Source of the DNA: Metallyticus violacea
Lineage: Eukaryota; Arthropoda; Insecta; Mantodea; Metallyticidae
Assembly: GCA_030762175.1 (NCBI GenBank)
Contig: CM060831.1
Location: forward strand, 31,757,001-31,821,000
Direction of reading: 5' to 3'
Length of the DNA stretch: 64,000 bases
The notes below the pieces were generated by a model. It did not search any database and was not told the origin of the DNA. It saw only the letters and a list, made by a program, of their open reading frames with translations. A program made the translations under genes and the position numbers. This document shows positions 12,955 through 24,397 of the stretch, piece by piece (the first letter of the stretch is position 1; every line of letters starts with the position of its first letter).

Positions 12955-13920
12955 TATTAAGTTGTCATCCTTATTTCATGATCTTTCTCAAAGTGGTCCT
13001 CTTTGGATGCAATGCACCTGTCCCACAGCTTCTACGTCTTCAAAAACATGTTGGAAATCAGTTTTGACATGTCCTTCAGAATTGAATCCGCAGCCTTCAC
13101 CGCTGCTTCTGGTGATGGAAAATGCCTCCCACGAAGGTATTCCACAATTTGTGGAAAAAATCAAAGTCTCACGGGACTAAATCTGAACTATAGGGAGAGT
13201 GAAACACACACTTCACATTGATTTTTAGTGAGATATTCAACATGTTTGCGATCTGCGACTGTGCATCATCGTAGTGCAGCATCCAGCTTTGTTGCACAGA
13301 AATGTGGCCTTTTACGCGTAATGTGGTCTAGCGAGTTTTCAGGACATCCCTGTAGTATTGCCCAGTTATAATTAGGTAAACCATCCCTTGGATATTGAAA
13401 AATGAAATGACAACAACTTTCCCAGCAGAAGCACCACTGTTGCTGTTTTTGGTGTTGGTGATGATGGAGGTTTCCACACAGAGCTTTGCTGTTTGCTCTC
13501 AGCTAAATGATACAGTCTAGTTTCATCAGCAGTGATTACCTTTGAAAGAAACTCCGCATCTTCCTGTAACTGCATCTTCAACTGCAAGAACAGCAGTCCG
13601 TGCACAAACACGTCTCATGTGCAAAGTTTCAATTACCAATGTATGGGTGGCACCCAGTGACATTTTAGAATTTCTAAAAGTATTCTTGATGTTATTCGAC
13701 GGGGATGTATATCCTCTTCCATTAAGAGCTCAAACAGGAACACTGAGTCCCACCTTCCTTTGAACTCAACTTTCTGCGCTCTTTACAGATTTTAAACCAC
13801 CATCGAGCTGTGCTATGGAGAAGAATAATCTCTGCTTAGGCCTCTGCTGAAGATTTGTTGAGACGAAAGCAAAATTTCAGAGCAGTGTATTCGTATGCCA
13901 ATTTGCTGTAGGCGGATATG
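12955..13920 (-). pseudogene. Mariner-like transposase fossil
   Basis: Going down from 13600, the minus strand gives AEFLSKVITADETRLYHLAE (first catalytic Asp in ADET), ESKQQSSVWKPPSSPTPK, GKVVVISFFNIQGMVY, QYYRDVLKT, HYDDAQS (second catalytic Asp, about 13268), VFHSPYSSDLVP then a stop and DFDFF (third Asp, about 13160), and a C-terminal segment with MSK and FQHVF-like residues near 13030. Order and spacing are those of the mariner DD34D catalytic domain. Several stops and frame changes interrupt it. The N-terminal helix-turn-helix is mostly gone and no terminal repeats were found. Confidence 0.82.
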
Positions 13921-14492
13921 AACACACTTCAACTTTATATATGTTCGTATATAACTTCACAATAACTCTTTTCCCTCTATTTCTACGTAATTGTCAACTG
14001 TAGCGGAACGGTGTGGCATTTTACAAACTACAGAGAATGAACGGTAAAATGTTCAGTAAAACATCAAGAATTCATTTCAAGAGTAATTTATGTATTTGCA
14101 CAGAAAAGGGGCCGGAGGAACGAACCGGTACAAACATATTTAAGTGTGAGTCAGGGAACATAAATTTTTTTTTTCCAATATTTCATGTGATTTTATTCAA
14201 TTATCACTTATATTATTGATACTCATATAGCATAAATTTGATTTTTCATTAATCCCCATCTCAGCGCACCCTACCGGGCGCTAAGAACCGCTGAAGTTGT
14301 GCGCATTAAAACCATAATAATTAAACAATTAGCCTACTCTACAAAAAAGTCACGCTTCGCCACGCACGATTTACGCTGAAACATTCGAAATACAGAATTA
14401 GTCAAAATATCTCCGGAGTTTTACAATGTAGCGGTATAAATTCTAATTAGGCTATCACGACGAAGTTAACACCAATAGATACAGAAACTGTG

Positions 14493-14538
<46 letters not shown>

Positions 14539-14822
14539 GTTCAGTAAGGGTGTTTTAGGGCTTGTTGGTTGCATCGTCGCATACATTACATGTTAATATC
14601 GTTAATTTCCTCTTACACAGACAAGCAAAATTTGTAAGTTATGCTAACCACACACGGATGTATCTGGCAGTGGATTCTTCCCGAATTCCGCCCGAAAGCG
14701 ACATTGAACTGTGAATATGGACTTAGACGTATACCTTCTCCACTCTGGCCATACTTTTCACAAAATGCTCTCTGGTAATCAATGATCCAGGGCTATACGA
14801 ACATAAATTTCCATTTTTTTAG
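13921..14822. other. No gene seen
   Basis: A+T-rich sequence between the mariner fossil and the candidate exon; contains the T-run at 14499-14533. Confidence 0.5.
14499..14533. repeat. Poly-T tract, about 35 bases
   Basis: Uninterrupted T-run. It could be the A-tail of an antisense retroposed copy, but no SINE body is recognised beside it. Confidence 0.9.
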
Positions 14823-14971
14823 TGCTGATATGTAAGGTGCCTGTAAAAACCTGTATATATTCAGATACCAATTTGGAAATCAATCAGTTTCCTACCTCAG
14901 ATATGATTGCTGACGTAGATATTCCCAGACTTCCAGATGGTGCTGGTACGCATGAAGTATTTGATAACGAG
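14823..14971 (+). CDS. Candidate internal coding exon, unknown protein
   Basis: A 149-base open stretch is bounded by a pyrimidine-rich tract plus AG (14821-14822) and by GAG followed by GTAATA (donor at 14972). Read in phase, it encodes about 50 residues without a stop, including KTCIYSDTNLEINQFPTSD and, near the end, DIPRLPDGAGTHEVFDNE. The residue mix is protein-like (Asp, Pro, Glu, Thr), unlike translations of the surrounding A+T-rich DNA. It would start in phase 1 and end in phase 0. I do not recognise the family. It lies opposite in strand to SLC6, so it would be another gene, possibly nested in the intron. Chance is a real alternative. Confidence 0.33.
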
Positions 14972-15176
14972 GTAATAAATCTTCATTCAATTTTCTTGTG
15001 TCGTCATTATTGTTTCAAGGTTAATTTGCAGGCGTTTTGCACTTAAGCTATTGACATTCGTTTGGGTAAACAGCAACGAAGTTCCGAAATGAAGATGGAC
15101 TTGAACCTCGGTCATTCATTTGAACAAGCAAGACAAAACTCCGCAAGCAGTTCTTCGAGTTTCTGATGGCATTTAG

Positions 15177-15470
15177 TCGGTCCTGGTAGTGTAGTGGTGA
15201 CCCTACTTGCCTTCTAAACCCAAGATCGCGGGTTCAATCCCGGCCTGGGTCGATGGATTTTTTCGGGGCGTAAAAATCATAAGTATGGCTTCCTTTGGAA
15301 GGGAAGTAAAGCCGTGGGTCCCATGTCGTACATTTACGGTGCAAAAAAGAACCTCAAGCCTGAAAGAAGAGGCCTCCGAGCAAAATTTATCAGCCGTTTC
15401 ACACCCTGAATAGAATGGGACGCTGATGACTTGAGATGTTAAAGAGCGTCCGTAAATAAACAAATCAAAA
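15177..15470 (+). mobile_element. SINE family B, full-length copy
   Basis: The copy starts with a tRNA-like head: GTCCTGGTAGTGTAGTGGTG (box A region) and GGGTTCAATCCC (box B, about 15230). A conserved body follows (TCGATGGATTTTTTCGGGGC, AAGCCGTGGGTCCCATGTCG, GAACCTCAAGCCTGAAAGAA), ending GAGCGTCCGTAAATAAACAAATC and a short A-rich tail. It matches the copy at 59388 along its whole length. Both strands read as open frames here, but these are repeat shadows. Confidence 0.88.
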
Positions 15471-16559
15471 AAAATTGATAGTATTTACAAAATTTCAAGC
15501 ATTAGCTTTGAATCTAAAACGAGAAAAATTAAATCTTTACAAAATAATACAGTTATATATACAGTTAGTATAGGACTTTTTGGAATGCTTCAACTAACCG
15601 AGTATATAAATTTAATTGGTAAATAATGACTTCTACTAAAAATTAAATTAAATTAAATTAAAAATTATCTAAATTAAATTAAAACCAAATGCAAAAATAA
15701 TCAATCCAAAAGTAAACCGCAGTCATTTATTGGGGGTTTGCAGTCGGATGAGTTTAGGTTTCCTGAATAACTTAATGATTAATCTCACGATAGAAACCTA
15801 GGAATATTTTACTAATTTCACCCATGTACAATCAGAAAATCATGCAATAGCCTGGAATGTTTAAGTAGAATTAAGTAGAACTTTCTCTCTTCACGACACT
15901 ATGGCACTCACCAATTCAGACTAAAGCCTGAAGATGTCATTTTTTAAAAGATAAGTGGAGTAATATTAAAGAAATCGTTGGGTTATTTAGTTGCCGGTAT
16001 TGGGGATGCTGCTTAATTAGTCACAGTGCAAAGATTTCTACGCTGGTGGGAAAAGTGTTTGAAAATGTCATGAAACTGTAATGAAAATTTACATTTACAA
16101 CATAAGTTTACTTTTTCTGTTTTGGATTAAATAAACCATCCTGTATAATCATAGAAAATTTGTGTAATCTGTAGAAGAGTTTAAATAGCATCATTTCCAA
16201 GTAATATCAAGATCAAATTCTTTGAATGAATTTTCTTCTGTAATTTTCAATTTAGTTACAAAAGGATTTTTTATTTTGAAACCAGTTTAGATGTTTTAAT
16301 TCAACTTCACTTAATAGATATTCGGAATTTCTCGTCCATTAATTAAAAACAACCTTGACGATTTGTGTTAAGAGAGCCGCCACTGAATAATGGAAATAGA
16401 AGTGGAATCAAAAGCAGAATAATTAAATATTTAATAATTTGTTAATATACTTATTAATTTAATTTAATTCCTACCAGAAACGGCATGTCACGATTACATT
16501 GCAGCAAATAAGCACAGATAGTTGATAAACACCGAGAATGACTCTCTCTCATCAAGCAG
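15471..16559. other. No gene seen
   Basis: A+T-rich, with the AAATT repeat listed separately. No readable coding or repeat family. Confidence 0.5.
15637..15685. repeat. (AAATT)n-like low-complexity repeat
   Basis: Repeated AAATT units with an interruption (AAAAATTATCT). Simple sequence. Confidence 0.85.
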
Positions 16560-17105
16560 TGCAGGTGCGTTGGTGAAACAATTTTTCATGAAAGAACAGA
16601 TCTCGCGAGGAAGCGCGTACGGGTGCCGAGATGGCTGACGCGAGTGGACTTGTCGGGAGCTTCAGCATCTGGTAGCGGAGGCGAGCTGAATCTGAAATCA
16701 CCTGGTTCTCCCACACCAAAGAAGGCCAAGGTTTCTCGCTCGGCAGGAAAGGTTTTGGTGATTTCGTTCTTCGATGTCGTGGAATTATGAAAATTTCCGG
16801 CAAACAAGGGTTAATGCGGAGTATAACAGAACTGTTTTGAGGTCCTGACCGAGCACATCCGACGAAAAAGCCCTGAGCTGCGCCCATCTGATTGGTGCCT
16901 TCACCATCCACCACTTGCCATGGCAAGTAAAAATATCGAATGTAAGCTCCACGCTCCATATATCACGTACATTTTTTGTTCCCTCGTTTCAAAAAGAAGT
17001 TGCGGGGTCAGCGTTTTGGTTCATCAATGACTGTCATGAAGAAGGCTGAGGTGATTCTGAAGACGATGTCAAAAAACGGTTTCCAGCAAATTTTCCAGAA
17101 TCCGT
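16560..17105 (+). pseudogene. Mariner-like transposase fossil, catalytic half
   Basis: The plus strand reads LKSPGSPTPKKAKVSRSAGK and LVISFFDV (16693-16780), then EHIRRKSPELRPSDWCLHH (16847-16905), a damaged second catalytic motif in which the DNAPCH segment has been lost, MASKNIE, and finally FPRFKKKLRGQRFGS and KKAEVILKTMSKNGFQQIF (16977-17097). This is the C-terminal two thirds of a mariner transposase with at least three frame changes. A 135-codon minus-strand open frame over 16552-16959 is its shadow. The 16560-16690 stretch is G+C-rich and less clearly transposase. Confidence 0.8.
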
Positions 17106-17401
17106 ATCACATAGGACCAAGTGCATACAACTCAATGGAAACCATAACCTTTACTCTGCCTAGTGCACTTCTAAATACAAACAGCGTTCTTAAGTCTTTA
17201 TTGATTAGTCCTGGTATAACAAACGATAAATCAAACTGTTGCATCGGGACATTGGTCCTCAGGAGATGGCGCTCCGTGGAGCCATGGCCATCACCGATAT
17301 TGGATTTTCCCTTGAATAAGGAAAAAAAAGCTACTTTCCAACACACGAGAAACCCTTCGGCTCTGTTTCCAAAGAACTTTTTGTGGAGTCAATACATCTA
17401 G
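17106..17401. other. Stretch open on both strands after a mariner fossil
   Basis: Directly after the mariner C-terminus, the plus frame continues about 95 codons, and the minus strand is open for 79 codons (17107-17346; GLINKDLRTLFVFRSALGRV). Base composition is nearer coding than flanks. I cannot assign it; it may be a second inserted element. No splice borders stand out. Confidence 0.25.
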
Positions 17402-19144
17402 ATAGACTACTAAACAGCCGGGATATTGTCCAAGCTTAATCCATCCCGTTTGGATAACTATCTACCAGTATCAACAACCTACACTAATAAATGATAGAAT
17501 AGACGATTAACAAGGGATATCAGAAATGAGAATATTGCCTGAAGTTTATCACTTAGCTATTAATTGTTAACTGATTGAAACTGCATTGCTCCCTCTCTCG
17601 TTCTAAATTTCACTGACATTTCAAAAACGACACTCAGGTCTGGAAGACTGCAAACATCGCGCCTAAGGCAATATCGCCCATTTTCGCTACGTGTATTTAT
17701 TGCATTTCAATCTGTGACGAGAGTTTTCAAAGACAAATGAGTGTATTGCTCTTATCATTCTCTAATAACCCCTTTGTTTTAAGTACCTTGAGTAAGAGTC
17801 GTATCCATATAATTATTACCAAGATGTCTCAATGCCGTTTGTACACAAAAGATATCAGAGGAAGCAATTCGTGCGAGACTTGTTGGGAAATGTACTACTT
17901 CCACAAGATGCCATTCTTTGCATCCGTCTTTGTAGCAGCCTTGGAAATTCCCAACTTGTTACCTATTCATAACAAAGTTAAACAAATGTATTCAATGCAT
18001 GAGCGGAAAAAAATGTCCTTATTCACAATTCAGGGCTACAGTTATTTCATTGGTTGTCTACAAGCGAAAGTTTGGCAATTTTAAGCAGTTGGGGAATTGC
18101 ATTCAAAGATATGATGTTGGTAACTATGGTTGGAAGATTGAAATATACATACAAATTTACTTAGTATGTAAAAATACTAGAAAGACAAAATAAACAGTTA
18201 CCAAAATGTATATGAAAATAGGAAGCTTATATAACCTCATGTTAAATATAAAAAAGACATTAAATATTTTATTTGTTTTATTGTATTAAGGAAAAAGCAC
18301 TATGAGGTCATATCGAAAATGAACAAATCTTCATCAACAAAAAACGAATGTTATTTTGGCGATTTCTGACAACTTATCCCCGTTAATGAGTGAATCACTC
18401 ACGAAAGCAATGACTTGCAAAACATGACCACAAGTGTGTGATAGGAAATAGATGTGTTTCTGGTGATGGCTGTGCTAGAAGATGCATGAAGCATTTTAAA
18501 GTATATTAAATATTAAAGTCTATTCTTTTAACAACCACAACTGAAGCCCTCTGCTAAAATTTTCATGTTTATAAAATCGATAAAGTCGTGTAATGGCACA
18601 ATTTAAGATGAAAAAACTGACGAAGTAAAACACAATGTAGGAGATGATTCAAAGCATAGACAACCGGCAAATTTATGACCACGGGGCCCCACATTTATTA
18701 AACACAGATCACTAAGCTAAGCACAAAATTATCACTCAGAATAACTTAAGAGACATCGAAGTGAATAACATCTTCTACTGAAAGGCAGGATAGATAATGA
18801 CGTAGTTTTCATCATTTTAAATGGGAAACTAAACGTAGGGAGAAGGGTGGCATCGTTTAACTTAAAAAAAAAAAAATAAAATAAAATAAAAAAACCCACT
18901 GCGGTACGTGCCATCAACTGCAAAAGATGCCAAAAACATGTTTTGGGATGTATCACTGTAAAAGGAAAGAAAAAAAAACTTGCTTTCAGTGTTCAGCTTC
19001 GGTGGCATACAGTAGAGCTGGATTCAAAGTGTAGGTCGAATTTATTTTCGTTCGCTACGTTACCAGTGAATGTCGTAATGTCAAACAGAGAACATCCTCA
19101 ATCAGACAGAACAGATTGTGAAGGCGTTTGAGAAAGTAGTTCTA
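17402..19144. other. No gene recognised
   Basis: A plus frame of 115 codons (17737-18084) has ordinary composition and no family features. The last 200 bp before 19145 may belong to the LINE that follows. Confidence 0.45.
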
Positions 19145-19690
19145 CCGAATAATATGGGCAATACAAAAACAGTGGCAACATACACAAATAGTAAAGATGC
19201 ACTAGATTTTCTCAAGCACAGCAAGAATTACAATTAATTAACAGAACAGATTAGAAACAAAACTAAAGACTCTTAGGAGTGGTAATTGGTCAATGGCATA
19301 CAGGTGGCTCATTTTAGAGATTTACGGAAACGAAATGGCAAATTCTCTTGCAAATCAGGCAGCTAGAAGCGACCAATCGGTATCCTATAACAAGAGATCT
19401 AGTAAAGAGGGAAAGATATAAGGGAAGAGAACATAACGAAATGGGAATAAGAATGGCAAAATATCAAAAAGGGGGAAGAGACGAAAAAATTCTTTCCAAA
19501 CATCAGAATCCCTCTTTCCAAGGACTTTAACAGTGCTAATAGGACATGGAAAATTAAGAGCCTGCTATCGCAGATTTCACTTAAAATAAGATCCCGCATG
19601 CAACTACAACAGATGTGACCAAACAGTAGATCGTCTCTTACCGAATTACAAGAACCTACCAGAGGAACAAGCTAAGTGAAGACGCATTGT
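19145..19690 (+). pseudogene. LINE ORF2 3' end with RNase H domain, decayed
   Basis: The plus strand gives VATYTNSKDALDFLKH (19172-19220), QIRNKTK, then IYGNEMANSLANQAAR (19320-19370), the RNase H segments of I/Jockey-like LINEs. GHGKLRACYRRFHLK (19540-19585) and DPACNYNRCDQTVDRLL (19587-19640) follow, corresponding to the C-terminal cysteine-rich motif. Frame changes lie between the blocks. RNase H would remove RNA from RNA-DNA hybrids during retrotransposition. The reverse transcriptase upstream is missing (5' truncation or decay). A second LINE end follows within 200 bp. Confidence 0.75.
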
Positions 19691-19859
19691 AATACAAAAA
19701 GGAACAAAGTCGTGTGCAAGCAATAGAGAACTTATACCAAACACTTACACAGCTTGTGCTTTTGTAAAAGTAAAACAATTTCGAAAAGCTAAACAAATAA
19801 ATGTAAATCAATATATAAAGTGTGACAGAAATTGAAGTTGTCAAGAAAATTGATTATAG

Positions 19860-20735
19860 GTGTTAGATTGTCTAGTAATAGGAAATGGAGCAATCAAAAA
19901 AGAAAAGCAATAGCAGAAGGAAAAATGGCTATGAGTGCAATAACATTTTGTGTAAATAAAATACCAAATATACAAGTAAAATGGTTAAAGTATATAGTTC
20001 AATAGCAGAGAGCAGAATGATGAATGGAATAGAATTTGGGGGCCATATGCAGGATGGAAAGGATAAATGTGATAAATAGATTATTCTTAAAACTGTCCTA
20101 TGCTTATCTGTCTTCGCCTAACGAGGTTGCTCTAATGGAACCAGGAAGATTGGGTTATAAAAGCGAGGTAATAGAAAGAATACTGCAATGTTGGTATTTA
20201 ATATGGAGGCTAGAAGAGGAGAATATTATCAATCAGTGTTTGGGGAAAGAAACTTGGATATCTAAAATCCAAAATATTCTACAAGAAGTGGGCATGGTAT
20301 CAATATGGTAGAGGGAGAAAGATTAGGAAAAGGATTTTGGAAAGAGATAATAGTAAGAATTGGGGATATTGAAAAACAAGAAATATAGGCCAATCTTAAT
20401 GCCAAAAATACCTGAAATTATATAGCACACCAAAAAATGTTTGGGAAAGAAAAAGATATATTGAAATCTAGGTTAAGTCAGGAAGGGAAGGACTTGCATA
20501 GTTTAGAACAGGAGTATTATATTTAAATGGAATAAAAATGAATATATTAAGGGGATATGTCCTATGTGTGAAGAGCCAGATAGTTCTTGACATTGTATAC
20601 TAGAATGCAAGGAAACCAAGTTTTGGAGGGAACAGTTCCTATTACGAAAGTAGGAAACTTACCAAATGAAATAAGAGGCAGAACAATTTTAAATTTAAAA
20701 TCAGACAAAAATATTAAGAAACCTTGAAAATGTGG
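19860..20735 (+). pseudogene. Second LINE ORF2 C-terminal remnant
   Basis: Blocks in order: AEGKMAMSAITFCVNKIPNI (19915-19970), then from about 20036 a 91-codon frame with RLFLKLSYAYLSSPNEVALM, VIERILQCWYLIWRLEEE and WISKIQNILQEVGMVSIW. Near the end comes GICPMCEEPDSS, a stop, HCILECKETKFWREQFL (20552-20640), a CxxC...H...C zinc-knuckle-like motif. This is the region after the reverse transcriptase of a LINE ORF2, without RNase H, so it belongs to a different family from the remnant just upstream. Confidence 0.75.
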
Positions 20736-20934
20736 GTAAGATAAATGGAAATAACAATGCTATTTAGGAGTGAATATGGATCCCCATTACATACTCAACT
20801 GCAAGAACTGAAAAATGTTTCTTGATGAAACACTGTCACAAAAACATAGGGTAATCAGTTTGGATATGGATAAAAGAAAACAATGTAAAACGTTTACTAC
20901 TAAACTTTACATTTTGAAACAACATTGAAAGATG

Positions 20935-21240
20935 GGGGATTTCTCAGAACGCTACATGGCCTCCATTGCGCACTCTACAAACTTATAACGGTGATGCAAT
21001 TCAGCCCATGTCCGTTATAACATCAGAGGGGTGATTTATTGAAGGCTTGGGTAGTTTTTAATTTCTTTAGAAAATGACGAACCTTCCATGCCCGGTGAGG
21101 GGGTATACCTTTCTGGAATACAATGTTCATATTGTTGTCTTCATCAAGTTGTGGCAACAGAAACAAATGCAACATATCCAAATAAAATCCATAGTGCTCG
21201 CTGTTGATTTGTAGTGGCCACTTCAATCATATACGATTTT
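20935..21240 (-). pseudogene. Fragment of DUF4817-type transposase catalytic domain
   Basis: Minus-strand translation from about 21226 reads YGFYLDMLHLFLLPQLDEDN and NIVFQKGIPPH. The first matches the segment just before the second catalytic motif in this subfamily. The second is that motif itself, but the expected QDG is KG, so the catalytic Asp is gone. Weak C-terminal similarity (a Trp-Ala-Glu-Leu-like segment) continues to about 20950. Head and termini are missing. It abuts the LINE remnant ending near 20730. Confidence 0.6.
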
Positions 21241-23055
21241 CATTTGTTATTATGCATTATTGGTTTTCATTCTTGCCATGTACGAAAACTCCGATCTTTT
21301 AAGCAAATTATTACCAGCAATAAATGTCTCCTTTTATCACATTAGCTTTTATAATAATATATAATATTTCCATACCCAAAAGGATCACCTATATAATGAA
21401 AAGGTCAAAGCTCACGTCATTATAATTCCAGCAATGTGTTATAAATTTATGACTAACATAAACACGAGCACTAAAGATATGGGAATGGTAATATAATGCA
21501 CGATTCAAAAGTCTGCAGCTTGTAAAAAAAATTTAATAACAAAAACTACAAATTTAAATTGCTTTCAGAATATGGTACAAGGTGAACACAGACATGCAGT
21601 GTACGAAAGTATGTAAGCTGCAAGCAAGTTTTATAATTTTTTCTTCCTTCGATAAAGATAAACAAAGACTGCAGAATAAAAAGGGGCAAAACGAGGAAGG
21701 AGGAGAAAAAACTGAATTACATTACTGCTCTATACTGCCACGCAAAGCTATGCATATGTTTAATTGATTTTATGGAGTTGAGTTAATTGTTTATAGTAGT
21801 CACTGGATACTATTCTGCTTTAAGGTGGGAGTTAATGAGATACGGTGATGGATAATTTAATGGCTTCTGCAGGCTATTTATGATGGGATACCAATTATAA
21901 AGATACCCCAAGGATTCGAAACGATACCAAAAGAAATATTATGTTAGAGAAGACTAGTACGCTATTTATTTTTCTTCCTTTTTAATTTTTCAGGTTTCAT
22001 GACGATTGACATAGATGTTTGAAACAATGAAGGAAAACAATAATGGTGCAAATAAGATCAGATTTTGTCGTTGCTAACATCTACCAAGAGAAAACGTCAA
22101 AGAAAAAAACTCACGAAGGCAAATTACCTCTGTCGTAAATGGGATATGGTCGCCAATGACAAGCTACATTTAGTTTATATGAAACATATCGTACATCCAC
22201 TACTGTCATTCAAAGCTGTGAGTACAAACGGGGAAAATATCAGAAATTCAAATGTTAGACATGCTATTTATGCGCTGATAATCGAATTTTACTAATTAAA
22301 TATTTTAACGAGAGATATAATCGATTAGATCTCATATTTATTTACTGCCTCTATACTTGCATTTATTGTAATACCGTGCCCTCATTTAGTACGCAATCGG
22401 AGTTTGTATAAACTATTAAAAACTGATTCACCTTCAATATACCCATTATTCCCCGTAAGACTGGGGTTTACGTTCCGCTGACGCAGGCTTGTTCAGTGAT
22501 GTTTATCATTTCATCTTTTTTTCCAGTTGTATTTCTAGGGAAAGTGCGTTTTAGATTTTGTACTATGTATTATAGACTATACCGAGAGCCCAATAGGACA
22601 AAGACTTTTTATTTTTAATTGTTATGTGCAAAATAAATTGTACAATTACTGTAAAGGAAGTTTCGTGTTAAATTTACAGGAGTATCGTCTCCATCGGGAA
22701 GTGCAAAGTTCGAATCCATTGAGAAGAAAGCGAGACCATAAAAACATGTTTTAACAGAGGGGAAGCTATCCATTAGAAATTTCTCCCCTAAAGTCCTTAA
22801 CACTATTACCCACTAAGTTGGCGTATCTGTTGCCGGTGCGTATAAAGCCACTCAACTGCTGCATTTTCATAAATGTTATATTTTCTTTTCTCTTTTTATT
22901 TAATTTTAAGTGGAATCGCGTCTTGTCGGAAAACTACTTTTTCGAACGTGCATTGAAACCGGCTGGAAACAATGCCGGTATCCGACTCTCTTTTTTCCTA
23001 GGGGTGTTTAAATTCTTTCGCAATACTCATGCACCCCCTTCCGTTTTTTTTTATA
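21241..23055. other. No gene seen
   Basis: A+T-rich flank of the complete transposon; only short frames. A box B-like AGTTCGAATCC at about 22707 has no matching box A. Confidence 0.5.
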
Positions 23056-24309
23056 CAGGATGCGGCATGAATCGGGCGATTTTAAAAACGTTCTTATATG
23101 TGAATGAATAGATTTATTCATCTCCAGCACACAGGAACACAAAGTATATACACAAGCATTTAGTTTACAAGCAATTTAACTTAATGAAACATCCAATTTT
23201 TAAAAAATAACGTCCTTCAAATGACCACCATTTTTCTGTAGGCACTCGGAAAGTCTTCTGCTAACAGCACTCATTACTCTTTGCTGCATTTCCACAAGAA
23301 TTCGTTCACTTTCTTCCCGAATTCGGTTTCTGGACCGAATTGTGCGTCGTGCTGGAGCACTAAAAACTGTAGATTTTAAGTACCTCCGGAGAAAGAAGTC
23401 ACAGGCTGAAATATCGTGGAACCTGGCCGGGCCATCCGATATTCCCTTGTCTGGAGATAACAGTTGGAAAACAAATTCCTCACAGCTGTCATGGAAATTC
23501 GTGCGGTTTTTCTGGTAGCCCCATCTTGTTGGAAGAACGTATTCACAAGGAAACGAGCAAGCGCAGTAGCTAAGAAGTTCTCCAATATGTGAAGTTGCGC
23601 TGTCACAGTTACAGCCTTTTCCTTCCCCCCTTGAAAAAAGTACGAACCGATACATGCACCATACTGTCACTTTCACATAATGAAGTGATTTCTCATGACT
23701 TTCTTTTGGGTTTGTGGTAGACCAATAACGGAAGTTTTGTTTATTAACAAAACCTGATAAATGGAAATGGGCTTCATTGCTCATCTGACGATATTCTAGC
23801 TTCCATTAATTAACTGCGGCAAAGTCTGTTTCCAAGCCTTGTTCCTATAGTGCATGCGTAATTTGAATCTTATACAGGTGGAAATTAAGATCTTATCACG
23901 TTACGGTCAGAAAGCCCGAATGAAGGAGAATGACGATGCACAGACAGGCGTGGACTCCGTTCAATGGTCTTTCTCACTGCCGCTAGTTCTCAGGTGTAGT
24001 CCTGTTTTAACGCTACCACTTTTCTTCTTTTGTGTAGAACCAGTAGCCTCAAAGCTACGAACCCAGGTCTTAAATACATGAGCTGATAGAACACATAATT
24101 GCGATGAATATCGAACTCTCTGCGAAATTCACGCTGAGCGATCACGTAACTGTAGCTATTCTTGTAAAATGCTTTTACTGCATAAGCTCCAGCCCACAGC
24201 TCCATTGCAACTAAAACGCTTTGAAATGCTTTACAGCTGCATTCCCCCCACTCACGCCAAATCCAAATAGGCGCTGTGCAAAATTGCCCAATTCACCAGC
24301 CACACTCTG
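23056..24309 (-). mobile_element. Complete but dead IS630/Tc1-mariner-type transposon (DUF4817 subfamily)
   Basis: A 1,254-bp element is bounded by imperfect inverted repeats of about 31 bp (23056-23083 against 24279-24309; one end CAGGATGCGGC, the other CAGAGTGTGGC) and flanked on both sides by TA (23054-23055, 24310-24311), the target duplication of this superfamily. Its minus strand carries a nearly full-length transposase, described separately. The insertion is the best-preserved DNA transposon in the window. It is non-autonomous now because the transposase has frameshifts and an altered first catalytic residue. Confidence 0.88.
23200..24207 (-). pseudogene. Broken transposase, DUF4817 helix-turn-helix + DDE domain
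   Basis: Reading from 24207 downwards, the N-terminus has AVKAFYKNSYSYVIAQREFR, typical of the DUF4817-type DNA-binding domain. The linker region (about 23800-24000) survives in pieces with stops and frame changes. From 23784 a long frame gives the RNase H-fold catalytic part. The first acidic site reads MSNEAHFHLSGF, where the family has Asp, so Asp is replaced by Asn. The second site is FFQQDGAT at about 23537, in a different frame from both flanks, so two compensating indels bracket it. The third site survives as ACDFFLRRYLKS, and the C-terminus ends NGGHLKDVIF. The enzyme would cut and rejoin element ends at TA sites, but this copy should be inactive. Confidence 0.88.
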
Positions 24310-24397
24310 TATGTGTCTGTGGAAACCCCCAAAAAGCATTTAAAATGCATGAACATCAAAGTAATTTCAGCAGTAAAAAATAAATACTAATCTATAG

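Noticed and set aside
15179..15252. tRNA-like sequence with good box A and box B
   Set aside because: Same reason: SINE family B head, repeated at 59388 with the same body.
15203..15463. Open frames on both strands (68 and 86 codons)
   Set aside because: They lie wholly within a SINE family B copy.
16552..16959. Minus-strand frame of 135 codons
   Set aside because: Shadow of a plus-strand mariner transposase fossil with clear family blocks.
23990..24081. Plus-strand open frame over the transposon
   Set aside because: Antisense shadow of the minus-strand transposase.
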